Assembly (NCBI GenBank): GCA_031181145.1
Contig: JAPSLB010000005.1
Location: forward strand, 78,986 to 142,985
Length of the DNA: 64,000 bases
Direction: 5' to 3'
Source: Microvirga sp.
Lineage (GTDB): Bacteria; Pseudomonadota; Alphaproteobacteria; Rhizobiales; Beijerinckiaceae
The notes under the pieces were generated by a model that ran no database searches, had not been told where the DNA came from, and saw only the letters and a program-made list of their open reading frames with translations. The first letter of the stretch is position 1; each line of letters begins with the position of its first letter. Below, in pieces: positions 19,693 through 28,974 of this stretch. Both the position numbers and the translations under genes were made by a program.

Positions 19693-20943
19693 ATGCCTTC
19701 CTCCCTGCGCTCCGTTCTGCCCACCCTGCTCGCTCTCCTCCTCGGCTATGGCCTCATGCAGATGGGAAATACATTGCAGAGCACCCTGTTGAGTGTGCGC
19801 GGGGGTCTCGAGCATTTTTCTCCGACCCAGATCGGTGCCGTCGGCGCCGCATTCTGGGGCGGGATCGTCATCGGGTCGCTGTGGGCTGGCCGGGTGATTC
19901 AGCAGGTGGGTCATGCGCGAACCTTCGCGGCGCTTGCGGCCGTCGCATCGTCCATCACGCTGCTTCACCTTCTGGTGATCACCCCTGCGGTCTGGATCGC
20001 TGCGAGGGCGGTTACCGGCTTCTGCTTCGCCGGATTGTTCATCGTGGTGGAGAGTTGGCTCAACGCCTCCGCGACGCCTCAAAACCGCGGGCAGATCCTG
20101 GGCTTGTACGGGATGACCGGTCTGATCGCCGGAATCGGGGGACAGATGCTCCTGCCGGTTAGCGATCCCGCGGGATTCAGGTTGTTCTGCTTCGCCGCCA
20201 TTCTCATTTCGCTCGCACTCGTGCCGATGGCCCTTTCGCGCGCCAGCGCGCCGGCCCACGCGGTCGGAGAGGTATCGATCGACCTGAAACGCCTATACCG
20301 TCAATCCCCCTTCGGCGTAGTCGCCGCCATTCTCTGCGGCGTGACGACAAGTTCGTTCTTTGCGCTCGGACCGGTCTGGGCCCAGCAACGCGGATTGAGC
20401 ACCACCGAGATCGCCACCTTCATGGCCTGCGGAACGTTGGGCGGCTTCCTGACCACTTGGCCGCTCGGCTGGTTCTCGGATCGTATGGATCGGCGCTACG
20501 TGATCATCGGCGCGTCCGCCATGGCGGCGACGATTTTGGCGGCCCTCGTCCACTTCGTACCCTCGGACGTAGCCCCTTGGCTGCTGTTCATTTACGGGGC
20601 GATCTTCGGCGGCAGCGTCATTCCAACCTACAGCATCGTCACCGCGCACGTGAACGACATGGTCAAGCCGGGCGAGTTCGTCTCCGCCTCAGGCGGCCTT
20701 CTCATTCTCCAAGGACTGGGAGCCGCATCGGGGCCGGTGATCTCCGGCATGGCGATGTCCGCGTTCGGACGGCTCGGGCTTCCCTACATCGTCATTCTGG
20801 CGCAAGCCCTGATGGCCCTGTGGGGCGCCTATCGAAGCATCCAGCGTCCTGTCCGCTCCGATGCGGATAAGGAGAGCTTCGTTCCCGAGCCGCCAGTCCC
20901 CGTGGGTACTGCGCTTGCGCCAGCCCACGAGGGTGTACACTGA
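19693..20943 (+). CDS. MFS transporter (YcaD-like)
   Basis: 416 aa with twelve predicted membrane segments in two halves. The motif-A-like loop between helices 2 and 3 reads 'GSLWAGRVIQQVGHAR' (residues about 60-75). Overall resemblance is to YcaD-type major-facilitator proteins, which lack assigned substrates. RBS 'aggag' at 19681-19685 sets the start. It is convergent with the SDR gene at 20955, only 11 bp away. Confidence 0.82.
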   Translation: MPSSLRSVLPTLLALLLGYGLMQMGNTLQSTLLSVRGGLEHFSPTQIGAVGAAFWGGIVIGSLWAGRVIQQVGHARTFAALAAVASSITLLHLLVITPAVWIAARAVTGFCFAGLFIVVESWLNASATPQNRGQILGLYGMTGLIAGIGGQMLLPVSDPAGFRLFCFAAILISLALVPMALSRASAPAHAVGEVSIDLKRLYRQSPFGVVAAILCGVTTSSFFALGPVWAQQRGLSTTEIATFMACGTLGGFLTTWPLGWFSDRMDRRYVIIGASAMAATILAALVHFVPSDVAPWLLFIYGAIFGGSVIPTYSIVTAHVNDMVKPGEFVSASGGLLILQGLGAASGPVISGMAMSAFGRLGLPYIVILAQALMALWGAYRSIQRPVRSDADKESFVPEPPVPVGTALAPAHEGVH

Positions 20944-20954
20944 GAGGAGCTCTG

Positions 20955-21734
20955 TCACACCAGCAGCGATTGCCCGCCGTCGATCCAGACGGGCGTGCCG
21001 GTGATGTGCCGGGAGCGGTCGGAGGCGAGGAAGAGCACGAGTTCGGCCACGTCCTCGCTCGCCCCCGCCTCCGTCCCCGTGAGCGGAATGGGACCTTGAG
21101 GGTACTCTGCGGGCACCTTCGCCTCCTCCGTGTTCCGCTGCTGCGTGTTTTCCTGGATCTCCGTGTCGATCTTGCCCGGGCAGACCACGTTTACTCGGAT
21201 CTTGTGCTTGGCGAGTTCGACCGCCAGCATCTGCGCCATGGCCACCTGCGCTGCCTTGGTGGCGGAATAGGCGGTCGCACCGGCACTCGTGAAGGTGCGC
21301 GAGCCGTTGATGGAGGCCGTGATGATGATCGAGCCGCCCGCCTGCTTCAGGTGCGGCACCGCATGATGAAGCGTCAGATAGGTTCCGCGCAGATTCGTAT
21401 TGATGGTGCGGTCCCATTCCTCCGGCTGCAATTCGTCGATGGGCGCCCACACGCCGTTGATGCCCGCATTCGCGAGGACGATGTCCAGCCGGCCATAAGC
21501 CTCCACCAGATCGCCAACCGCCTTTTTCATCTGGCCGTCATCCGCGACATCCGCCACGAGCGGTATGGCCTTGCCGCCGGCGAGTCCGATCTCCTCCGCC
21601 GCCTTGCGGATCTCCTCCTCGGTGTGGCTCAGCACCCCCACCATCGCGCCCTCGCTCGCTAAACGCAGGGCAGCCGCCCTGCCGATGCCGGACCCTGCGC
21701 CAGTTACGAGCGCAACCTTACCCTGAAGCTCCAT
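20955..21734 (-). CDS. SDR family NAD(P)-dependent oxidoreductase
   Basis: 259 aa. Classical short-chain dehydrogenase: cofactor motif TGAGSGIG at residues 11-18, 'NAG' near 89-91, catalytic Ser at about 141, Tyr156 and Lys160 (YSATK), and a C-terminal 'ITGTPVWIDGGQSLLV'. The start at 21734 is chosen for the 'gaggagag' RBS just upstream. Upstream lies GGAAC-N16-GGTT (21796 down to 21772), one base off the EcfG promoter consensus, so stress control is possible. Substrate unknown. Confidence 0.88.
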   Translation of the reverse strand: MELQGKVALVTGAGSGIGRAAALRLASEGAMVGVLSHTEEEIRKAAEEIGLAGGKAIPLVADVADDGQMKKAVGDLVEAYGRLDIVLANAGINGVWAPIDELQPEEWDRTINTNLRGTYLTLHHAVPHLKQAGGSIIITASINGSRTFTSAGATAYSATKAAQVAMAQMLAVELAKHKIRVNVVCPGKIDTEIQENTQQRNTEEAKVPAEYPQGPIPLTGTEAGASEDVAELVLFLASDRSRHITGTPVWIDGGQSLLV

Positions 21735-21796
21735 GCCGTTCTCTCCTCGATGGCAGACCGTCAATGACCTGAACCGGAGGAGAGGACGCTTGTTCC

Positions 21797-22222
21797 TTAC
21801 GCCATGCCGGCGCGGCGCCCGGATGCGTCGACCACGAGCTCACCGTCCTCCTTGCGGAACTCGCCCTGCTGCGGGGGCAGGATGTCGAGCACCGGTTCCG
21901 AAGGACGGCAGAGGCGCACGCCCGGCGGCGAGACCACGATTGGGCGGTTGATCAGGACCGGATGCGCCATCATCGCATCAAGTCACTGATCGTCGCTCAG
22001 AGACTGATCGCCAAGGCCGAGCTCATGATAGGGCCTTCCTTTCTCGCGGATCACGTCGGGTACCGCCACGCCCATGCGTGCGATGAGCTGGCGCAGGAGA
22101 AGACGGGCCGGTGGAGTCTTCAGATACTCGATGATGTGGGGCTCTATGCCGGCATTGCGGATCAGGCCGAGCGTGTTGCGGGAAGTGCCGCATTGCGGAT
22201 TGTGATAGATGATCACGTCCAT
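21797..22222 (-). pseudogene. arsC: Arsenate reductase (ArsC, glutaredoxin type) with in-frame stop
   Basis: Read through, the gene encodes 141 aa, the normal ArsC length. The redox Cys11 (YHNPQCGTSRNTL) and the C-terminal 'HPVLINRPIVVSPPGVRLCR' are both intact. Codon 80 is TGA (21983-21985), between 'SLSDDQ' and 'LDAMMAHP', where relatives usually have Leu. The frame is open on both sides. It is either a young nonsense allele, a sequencing error or a readthrough case. The 79-aa product would lack the part that packs on the active site. The start overlaps the end of the histidine kinase gene by 10 bp. Confidence 0.85.
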
Positions 22223-22995
22223 GATCCGTCTCCTTGAGGTTTCGCCAATGGTATCCTGATCAGACATTCCAATCCGGTCGAAGCATGATTCATTTCGATG
22301 CCGCCACCGAGCTCATGCGCGATGCTGCGATCGATGAGGCGCATTCCGAACCCCCGACGCTCGGGCTTCGCCACCGGAGGCCCGCCCTGCTCGCGCCAGC
22401 GGAGGAGAAGCTCGCTCGAACCATTGCCGAGCGACTCGACATTCCAGTCGACTGAAAGATGCCCCGGAGGCGCGGAGAGCGCGCCATACTTGGTGGCGTT
22501 GGTCGCCAGTTCGTGAAAGGCCATGCCGAGGCTCAATGCCTGCTGAGGCTTGAGCTTCACGGTCTCGCCCCGCGCCTTGATGCGCTGCTGGTCGATGCCG
22601 CCATGGGGCCGCAACTCGGCCTGGAGCACATCGTGCAGAGTAGTGCTTTCCCAATAGGTCCGCGTCAGCAGATCGCGCGTGGCGGAGAGCGCCATCAGCC
22701 GCGCCATGAAGTTGAACTGGAACGCCTCCGGATTAGGGCTGCTGCGCATCGTCTGAATGGCGAGGGACTGGACCGTCGCCAGGGTATTCTTGACCCGGTG
22801 ATTGAGTTCGTGGATCAGGAGCGACTGACGCTCCTCGTCCCCGGTGAGCAGGGCCCGGATCGCGTCTGTGATCACGCGCATTGCATCGTCGCGATCCCCA
22901 GGGTGAATGAGGCCGGCGACGATGGCGCAACCAGCTGCGATCCCTAATGCGAGAGGAGAATTGGCAGGGATGAGCTTACTATCTCGGGTGAGCAA
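22213..22995 (-). CDS. HWE/HisKA_2 family sensor histidine kinase
   Basis: 260 aa from a TTG start. The dimerisation-phosphoacceptor helix reads 'LIHELNHRVKNTLATVQSLA' (residues about 60-79) with the phospho-His, and the ATPase domain has 'AFHELATNATKYGALS' (N-box) and 'GFGMRLIDRSIAHELGG' (G-box). The family is common in general stress signalling of alphaproteobacteria. Only a short, weakly hydrophobic stretch precedes the kinase core, so it lacks an obvious sensor domain; the true start may be elsewhere. It runs into arsC. Confidence 0.8.
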   Translation of the reverse strand: MLTRDSKLIPANSPLALGIAAGCAIVAGLIHPGDRDDAMRVITDAIRALLTGDEERQSLLIHELNHRVKNTLATVQSLAIQTMRSSPNPEAFQFNFMARLMALSATRDLLTRTYWESTTLHDVLQAELRPHGGIDQQRIKARGETVKLKPQQALSLGMAFHELATNATKYGALSAPPGHLSVDWNVESLGNGSSELLLRWREQGGPPVAKPERRGFGMRLIDRSIAHELGGGIEMNHASTGLECLIRIPLAKPQGDGSWT

Positions 22996-23146
22996 GACGT
23001 AGGCTTTGCGCGCGAGAGGGAAGAACGGCTTCTACATAAGGCAAAGAGATGAAAGAAGAAATGCGCGGTCCGGGAGGCTTCCTGGAGGCATTCCTTCGCT
23101 CCTCGGTACTTTTCTCAAAGACCATACCTCCCTGCCGGTTGAGGGT

Positions 23147-23797
23147 TCAAAAGGACGCACCGCCGATGCAGCCTGTCCCCTGCTGCAATGAAAGGTCTGT
23201 CAGCAGATTGCGGACAACAGCCTCATATTCCTCTCTCGCCTCCATATGGGACAGGGAGAGTTCGAGCACCCAGTCTTCCGACAGAGGAACGATGAAAGCC
23301 TCAACTGTCATGGGACCGCCCGGGAGATGGCCATCGACCCAGGTCGCTGACCACCGGATCGCTCCAGGGGCGAGGGAGACAAGGGACACCGATTGTGCGG
23401 GACGGCCGAGAAGGTTCTCGTAGCCCTGCTGCAGCAGCGCCGCATCCCGGCTCGCCAGATCGGGCTGCGGCAAGCCATGGAGTTCATGCGAGGAGCGAAG
23501 GCTCACCACAAGCTCGGCATCGGACGACACCGATCTGAGGCGGGCCTCCAGGCCGCCTGTGGTGGAACGCCACTCCTGCGGCAGGGTAAATGAGAAGCAC
23601 TGATCGGAACCGGCACGGCCGGCCACGAGGGTCCGGCGAGACCGGGCATCGAACTGCACCTGAATGCCATCAGCGGGATCGAAGGACACCTGCGACTGCA
23701 TCTTGGCTGCATAGACCTTCGGCGCTCCGCACAGCGCGAACGCCAAGCCAATAATGCAAGACAGCCGCGCAAAGCTCTTGCCAAAGCTCTTGCCCAT
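23147..23797 (-). CDS. Hypothetical secreted protein
   Basis: 216 aa. A signal peptide (residues 1-30, ending 'KVYA-AKMQS') precedes a beta-rich domain with two Cys (about 67 and 211). I do not recognise the family. It is divergent from the lytic transglycosylase gene, and both products are directed to the periplasm. No transmembrane segment follows the signal. Confidence 0.6.
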   Translation of the reverse strand: MGKSFGKSFARLSCIIGLAFALCGAPKVYAAKMQSQVSFDPADGIQVQFDARSRRTLVAGRAGSDQCFSFTLPQEWRSTTGGLEARLRSVSSDAELVVSLRSSHELHGLPQPDLASRDAALLQQGYENLLGRPAQSVSLVSLAPGAIRWSATWVDGHLPGGPMTVEAFIVPLSEDWVLELSLSHMEAREEYEAVVRNLLTDLSLQQGTGCIGGASF

Positions 23798-23936
23798 GTC
23801 GCGATGATCCTCAAACCGTGGTTCCGTTGATAGGAACGCTTGAGAACTGTGCCGGTTGCCTTGTCGGCCTTGGCCTTGAGTTGCCCGGCAATAGCCCTAC
23901 CTCGCTCCAGATCCGAACGAATCTGGGAGAGAGCAC

Positions 23937-24770
23937 ATGCAGGCTTTGTTGCGCGCCTCGGTCACTGCAATCCTTCTTGCTGCGGCGGGACAGGCTTCGG
24001 CCGCGACCTGCCGGGATCCCGCCGGGTTCGAGAAATGGCTCGGCGATATTGCGCAGGAGGCCGTTGCCCAAGGCATTTCGCCGGAGGCGGTCAGGCGGGG
24101 ACTGACGGGTGTGACATTCGATCAGAGCGTCATCAAGCGTGATCGTGGTCAGGGCGTGTTCAAGCAGAGTTTCGCACAATTTGCGGGGCGCATGGTGTCC
24201 CCATCACGCCTCAAGGGCGGAGCAAGCATGCTCAAGAAGCATGCAGCCACCCTTGCGCGGATCGAACAGCGATACGGCGTACCGGCGCCCGTACTCGTGG
24301 CGATCTGGGGACTTGAGACTGATTTCGGCGCGGTGAAGGGCAAGCTCCCCGTCATCCGCTCCGTTGCGACCCTGGCCTATGATTGCCGCCGTTCGGAGTT
24401 CTTCCAGGCGCACCTTTTCGATGCCCTGCGCATCGTCGACCGGGGAGACCTGACGCCTGACGAGATGCGGGGCGCATGGGCCGGCGAGCTGGGACAGACC
24501 CAGTTCATGCCATCGAGTTACATGAAATATGCCGTCGACTTCGACGGAGATGGTCGCGCCGATCTGTTGCACAGCCCGGCCGACGTGCTGGCTTCGACGG
24601 CGAATTATCTGAAAGGGCACGGCTGGGTGAGAGGCGGCGATTGGGTGCCGGGCACACAGAATTTCGAAGCCATCCGCGCCTGGAACAAGTCGCAGGTCTA
24701 CGCACAGACCATCGCCTATTACGCCACCAAGCTCGCCGGAAGGGACACATCGGCCTTCCAGAGCCAGTGA
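23937..24770 (+). CDS. Lytic murein transglycosylase (MltB family)
   Basis: 277 aa. It cleaves the MurNAc-GlcNAc bond of peptidoglycan with formation of 1,6-anhydro ends. A signal peptide (residues 1-22) is followed by an SLT_2 domain; the catalytic Glu lies in 'VLVAIWGLETDFG' (about residue 126). 'GELGQTQFMPSSYMKYAVDFDGDG' is the MltB signature, interrupted nowhere. There is no lipobox, so it is soluble in the periplasm. GGAAC-N16-GGTT at 23833-23857 is one base off an EcfG promoter. Confidence 0.9.
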   Translation: MQALLRASVTAILLAAAGQASAATCRDPAGFEKWLGDIAQEAVAQGISPEAVRRGLTGVTFDQSVIKRDRGQGVFKQSFAQFAGRMVSPSRLKGGASMLKKHAATLARIEQRYGVPAPVLVAIWGLETDFGAVKGKLPVIRSVATLAYDCRRSEFFQAHLFDALRIVDRGDLTPDEMRGAWAGELGQTQFMPSSYMKYAVDFDGDGRADLLHSPADVLASTANYLKGHGWVRGGDWVPGTQNFEAIRAWNKSQVYAQTIAYYATKLAGRDTSAFQSQ

Positions 24771-24785
24771 GCTTCACGAAAGGAA

Positions 24786-24811
24786 AAGGGCGGGCACAGC
24801 GGCCCGCCCTT
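24786..24811. terminator. Bidirectional terminator between convergent genes
   Basis: AAGGGCGGGC (24786-24795), six-base loop, GCCCGCCCTT (24802-24811). It lies between the stops of the transglycosylase (+) and the TRAP binding protein (-), with A and T runs on both sides. Confidence 0.85.
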
Positions 24812-24830
24812 CTTGATGGAAGCCTTGCGA

Positions 24831-25919
24831 TCAGCCGCGGGCGCGGGCGCGGATCATGAAGGTGTCGTAGGCGTACTCGGCCACCTGGAACCAAAGATAT
24901 TCCTCGCCGCGGAAGGCCTTGTAGCTGTCGTAGATCTTCTTGAAGTCGGGATTATTGGCCGAGATATCGTCATAGATCTCGTTGGCGGCCTTGTAGGCGG
25001 CTTCCATGATCTCCTGCGAGAAGGGACGCAGCTGCGCGCCGTTGCTGATCAGGTTGCGCAGACCCGCCGGATTCTTGGCGTCGTACTTGGCCTGCGTATC
25101 TACGTTCACGTAGCCTGCGGCAGCCTGCATGGCGGCCTGATAGGCCTTCGGCAGCTCGTTCCACTTCTGCAGATTGATGAACATGTGGATCGCCGGACCG
25201 CCCTCCCAGAAGCCCGGATAGTAATAGTAGGGCGCGACCTTGTTGAGACCGAGCTTGTCGTCATCGTAAGGCGCCACCCACTCGGCGGCATCGATGGTGC
25301 CGCGCTCGAGGGAGGGATAGAGGTCGCCGCCCGCGATCTGCTGCGGCACGACGCCGAGCTTCGCCATGATCTGGCCGGCGAGGCCCGCGATGCGCATCTT
25401 GAGGCCCTTGAGATCCTCGACGGTCTTGATCTCCTTGCGGAACCATCCGCCCATCTGCGCGCCGGTGTTACCCGCGGGCAGCGCGTAAAGATTATGCTTG
25501 GCATAGAACTCGTTCAGCAGGTCGTTGCCGCCGCCGTGATAGAGCCAAGCATTGGTCTGACGGGAGTTCAGGCCGAAGGGCAGATTGGTGCCGATGGCGA
25601 AGGTCGGATCCTTGCCGACATAATAGTAGGAGCACGTGTGCCCCATCTCGACCGTGCCGCCCGCGATCGCATCGGCGGCCTGCGGCGCCCCGACGATCTC
25701 GCCCGGGGCGAAGGGCTGGATCTGGAACTTGCCGTCGGTTGCTTCCGACACGAGCTTCGCGAAGGTCTCACCGCCTCCGAAAAGAGTATCGAGGGATTTC
25801 GGGAAGGCGGAGGTCATGCGCCAACGGATTTCGGGAGCCGATTGGGCGATAGCCGGTTTGGCGATGGTTCCCGCTGCGGCACCGAGGGTGGCGGCTTTGA
25901 GGAATGCGCGGCGTTTCAT
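24831..25919 (-). CDS. TRAP transporter substrate-binding protein DctP (TakP-like)
   Basis: 362 aa. A Tat-like signal (MKRRAFLKAATLGAAAG) leads a DctP fold. The conserved 'LKGLKMRIAGLAGQIMAKLG' with the ligand-clamping Arg lies near residue 160-180. 'GNTGAQMGGWF' and 'ERGTIDAAEWVAPYDD' resemble TakP-type alpha-keto-acid binding proteins. The start at 25919 is the first Met before the twin-Arg. No DctQ/DctM permease gene is adjacent, so this binding protein is an orphan or works with a distant permease. Confidence 0.85.
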   Translation of the reverse strand: MKRRAFLKAATLGAAAGTIAKPAIAQSAPEIRWRMTSAFPKSLDTLFGGGETFAKLVSEATDGKFQIQPFAPGEIVGAPQAADAIAGGTVEMGHTCSYYYVGKDPTFAIGTNLPFGLNSRQTNAWLYHGGGNDLLNEFYAKHNLYALPAGNTGAQMGGWFRKEIKTVEDLKGLKMRIAGLAGQIMAKLGVVPQQIAGGDLYPSLERGTIDAAEWVAPYDDDKLGLNKVAPYYYYPGFWEGGPAIHMFINLQKWNELPKAYQAAMQAAAGYVNVDTQAKYDAKNPAGLRNLISNGAQLRPFSQEIMEAAYKAANEIYDDISANNPDFKKIYDSYKAFRGEEYLWFQVAEYAYDTFMIRARARG

Positions 25920-26101
25920 GGCGTCTCTTTCACGAATGAAGATTTCAACGCGCCGGAGAGACATAAAGTTTCAACCAAGCGCCTTGAAACGCAAAAAGGA
26001 GACACCGTCATAAGGATCTAAGCCGGAAAGAGCACTGCTCTGGGAGCAGAAGACACATGCATGTAAGGCATGCCTCCCCTGCGCGAAGCGGAATCCTCAG
26101 A

Positions 26102-26275
26102 CTAAAAGATAAGCTCGCCCGCGCCCCATGCCAGCAGCACGAGAATGACGAAAGCGAGCAGGAAGAGGCCGAACAGGACCTTGGCGATCGTCTTGGCGCC
26201 CGAAGCGACGCCTGTGAAACCCATGGCGCCCGCGACCAGCGACACCACGAGAAAGATCAGGGCCCATTTCAGCAT
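26102..26275 (-). CDS. DUF1328 domain-containing small membrane protein
   Basis: 57 aa. It begins '[16 protein letters not shown]' and continues '[17 protein letters not shown]' and '[12 protein letters not shown]': two hydrophobic helices around the conserved G-x-A-x-x-A-K-I/T turn of DUF1328 (YtjA-like). Function unknown; such genes are often stress-induced. The gene is short and free-standing, 96 bp from the helicase gene. Confidence 0.85.
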   Translation of the reverse strand: MLKWALIFLVVSLVAGAMGFTGVASGAKTIAKVLFGLFLLAFVILVLLAWGAGELIF

Positions 26276-26370
26276 CGTGCAAGCCTCGTCAACGGTTCAG
26301 CTTGATGTATAAGCGCCCAGCTTGGCCTGGGTTCCCTTGCCCGGCTCCGCCCGTCCGGCCGGTCCGCCGG

Positions 26371-27462
26371 TCACATCACCACGGTCACCTTGTCGGCGGC
26401 GCGGGTCAGCCCCGTGTAGAGCCAGCGGCTGCGATGCTCGCGGAAGGCATAGGATTCGTCGAAGAGCACCAGGTCATCCCATTGCGAGCCCTGAGCCTTG
26501 TGAACCGTCAGAGCATAGCCGTAGGTGAATTCATCGGATTCGCGGCGCAAGGCGAAGGGCACCTCTTCCTCCGTACCCTCGAAGAAGGCTTTGTGAACCG
26601 CAACCTCCACGGATCTCCGGCGCGCATCGTCATCCGACACGACATCCATCCGGATGAAGTCGTTGCGGATGCCGCGCAGCGCCTGGATGCTCCAGGTGCC
26701 GCCGTTGAGAAGCCCCTTCGTCTTGTCGTTGCGCAGGCATACGAGCTTCTCGCCCGCAGCCGGCATCGGATCGCGATAGCCGTTCAGTTCGCGCAGACGC
26801 GTATTGTAGAGGCGGCGCGTTTTGTTGAGTCCCACCAGCACCTGATCAGCCGCCATGACGGCGGCGGCATCGATGTCGCGGCGGCGGATGATGCGGCTTT
26901 CGCCATAGGTGCCCGGCTCGAGCCGTCCGCCCTCCCGCACCCTCATGGACAGATGAACGATCGGATTGTCCTTCGCCTGTCGATGCACCTCGGTCAGCAT
27001 CACGTCCGGCTCAGCCTCGGTGAAGAAGCCTCCCCCCTTCACGGGCGGCAATTGCGCCGGGTCGCCGAGCACGAGGACCGGCTTGCCGAAGGACAGAAGA
27101 TCGCGCCCCAGCTCCTCATCGACCATGGAGCATTCGTCGATCACGATGAGGTCGGATTTGGCTGCCTGGCTCTGCCGGTTGATGACGAATTGCGGCCCGT
27201 TCTCATCGCCCTCCCGCGAACGGTAGATCATGGAATGGATAGTGGATGCATCCGCGCATCCCTTGCTGCGCAGGACAAGGGCCGCCTTGCCCGTATAGGC
27301 GCCGAAAGCCACTTCTCCATCGACACCCTCGGCGACGTGGCGGGCAAGTGTCGTCTTGCCGGTGCCCGCGTAGCCGAAGAGGCGGAAGACGGGACGATCT
27401 CCGCGCCTGAGCCAATCGGCGACGGCCTTCAAAGCGGCGTCTTGCTGCGGCGACCAGGTCAT
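26371..27462 (-). CDS. ATP-dependent RecD-like (Dda-type) DNA helicase
   Basis: 363 aa. A compact SF1B helicase: Walker A GYAGTGKTT at residues 30-38, Walker B 'LIVIDECSM' at 105-113, 'LVLGDPAQLPPV' (motif III) near 130, and a UvrD-like C-terminal 'YALTVHKAQGSQWDDLVLFDES' and 'WLYTGLTRAADKV' (motifs V-VI). It lacks the long N-terminal part of RecD2. It probably unwinds DNA 5'-3' in repair. Its start overlaps the DMT transporter... stop lies next to that gene in one transcript. Confidence 0.85.
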   Translation of the reverse strand: MTWSPQQDAALKAVADWLRRGDRPVFRLFGYAGTGKTTLARHVAEGVDGEVAFGAYTGKAALVLRSKGCADASTIHSMIYRSREGDENGPQFVINRQSQAAKSDLIVIDECSMVDEELGRDLLSFGKPVLVLGDPAQLPPVKGGGFFTEAEPDVMLTEVHRQAKDNPIVHLSMRVREGGRLEPGTYGESRIIRRRDIDAAAVMAADQVLVGLNKTRRLYNTRLRELNGYRDPMPAAGEKLVCLRNDKTKGLLNGGTWSIQALRGIRNDFIRMDVVSDDDARRRSVEVAVHKAFFEGTEEEVPFALRRESDEFTYGYALTVHKAQGSQWDDLVLFDESYAFREHRSRWLYTGLTRAADKVTVVM

Positions 27463-28337
27463 GACGATTTCGCCTCGCGGTTGAGATTGTAGAGCAGGCC
27501 CACCACGATGCAGGCGCTGCCGAGAAACACGTAAGGATCGAGCGGCTCACCATAGAGTTGCCAGCCGACGAAGGCGATCAGCGGAATGCGCATGAAGTCG
27601 AGCGGCACCACCATGGTGGCATCACCCCGGCGATAGGCATTGGTCAGGCAATAATGCGAGAGCAGGCCGCCTGCGCAGAGCCCCGCGAGAGGCAGGATAT
27701 GGATCGGCTCGATGGAGAGCCAGAAGGCGCGACCCACGCCGGCGAGGTTCATGGGAAGCTGCAGAAGGTTCATGAAGAAGAGGATCGAGAAGGTGCTCTC
27801 CGTCCGGGTCAGCCGCTTGGTCATGATGGCCACGAGCGCGAAGGAGAACGCCACGCCAAGCATCAGAAAGCTGGCCGGTTGCAAGGTTTCCACGCCGGGA
27901 CGAAGGATGATCAGCACCCCTGCAAAACCCAGCACGACAGCCACGAAACGTCCCCATGTCATGCGCTCCTGAAGCAGCGGTATCGCCAGCAGAGCGACCC
28001 ATGCGGGCGCCGTGAACTCAAGAGCGAAAACGGTCGCGAGCGGCAGAAGCGTGAGGCTGAACGTCCATCCGTCGGTGCCGGCGAAATGCAGGACGTTGCG
28101 TGTGAGATGAAGCGAGAAACGCCGTGGCTTCAACCCGGGTCTCAGCCCCGGCTTGATCCCTGCGAGCGCGAGCAGGATCGCAACGCCGGCGAGATTGCGG
28201 ATCGCCAGCATTTCGAAAACCGAGAATGCGGGCGCGAGCGCGCGGACGGCGACGGCGGTCGCCGAGAAGGCAAGGAGCGCGCCGCTCATCCAGGCGACGA
28301 CGGCGAGAAGATTGCGATGAGGCAAGCTGGAGACCAC
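27459..28337 (-). CDS. DMT family transporter (EamA domains)
   Basis: 292 aa with ten predicted membrane helices in two EamA repeats. The first repeat ends with 'PAWVALLAIPLLQERMTWGR' and the second with 'PLIAFVGWQLYGEPLDPYVFLG', the glutamate-containing loops typical of drug/metabolite exporters. It is transcribed ahead of the helicase gene, which it overlaps by four bases. The exported compound is unknown. Confidence 0.85.
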   Translation of the reverse strand: MVSSLPHRNLLAVVAWMSGALLAFSATAVAVRALAPAFSVFEMLAIRNLAGVAILLALAGIKPGLRPGLKPRRFSLHLTRNVLHFAGTDGWTFSLTLLPLATVFALEFTAPAWVALLAIPLLQERMTWGRFVAVVLGFAGVLIILRPGVETLQPASFLMLGVAFSFALVAIMTKRLTRTESTFSILFFMNLLQLPMNLAGVGRAFWLSIEPIHILPLAGLCAGGLLSHYCLTNAYRRGDATMVVPLDFMRIPLIAFVGWQLYGEPLDPYVFLGSACIVVGLLYNLNREAKSS

Positions 28338-28974
28338 GAAGACATGATTGACGCCTTTCGCTTACCGCGCCTTGCGAACCGCGTGAAGAGTCGAGCGGGA
28401 GGCAGGTTGCCGCGTGCAGACGACACGTGAACCGGAGCGCTCGCTTCAGCACCCCTGTCTTGTCGCTACGTCATGATGCCCGTGAGGTGATTCTTGAGTC
28501 GCTCGACGCGTCCATGCACGTCCGCCCCACCTCCGACCGACATTTTTTCCGAGCGGAGCAATGAAATTTTTTGCACTCGAAAACCGTCCGGAATACGCCG
28601 GCGAAAACATGATTCACCTCTCTCGCGGAGAGACGCTTCCGGCATGCGCCACAGGTTGCCGCATACGTTTTTTCCGACCAGCCGTCGCAGCCATAAGTGA
28701 TTGATTTTAAAAGACTTATAAGTAGCGAAGCGAACTAGTCTGGTAGATCCAAAGTGATGGTGAGGAGTCCCAAGAAGAGACTCTTCGTGTCGGATCGCGC
28801 GCCTTCTATCGCCTGCTGCAAGCGCAAGTTCATGCTGCTGTGGGCGTCAAAGTATCCACAGAAAAAGTACGAATTCTACTTTCTACACTTTCCGTTAATC
28901 GGAACCCGCTTGGTATAACGACGTTGCCTTGCAAGCGTGACGGTTGCACGCGAAGGCCCTTGAAGGAGGCGGCT
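28338..28974. other. Long intergenic stretch upstream of the H1-like gene
   Basis: 637 bases. I see no gene. Two short T-runs (28537-28545 and 28669-28675) and an AT-rich patch (28690-28730) could belong to a small RNA, but no clear hairpin supports this. The only assigned element is the EcfG-type promoter at 28901-28925. Confidence 0.5.
28901..28925 (+). promoter_or_regulatory. EcfG (general stress sigma) type promoter of H1-like gene
   Basis: GGAAC at 28901-28905, 16-base spacer, CGTT at 28922-28925: an exact match to the alphaproteobacterial general-stress consensus GGAAC-N16/17-CGTT. It lies 50 bp before the H1-like start. Confidence 0.8.

Noticed and set aside
26276..26340. EcfG-like site upstream of DUF1328 (GGAAC with downstream CGCTT)
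   Set aside because: Spacing and -10 deviate from the consensus, so it was not listed as a promoter.
24813..27492. Long plus-strand openings over the TRAP and helicase genes
   Set aside because: Antisense shadows; real motifs (Walker A/B, DctP Arg) are on the minus strand.
28494..28700. 68-codon opening before the H1-like gene
   Set aside because: Composition is unlike protein, there is no RBS and no family resemblance.
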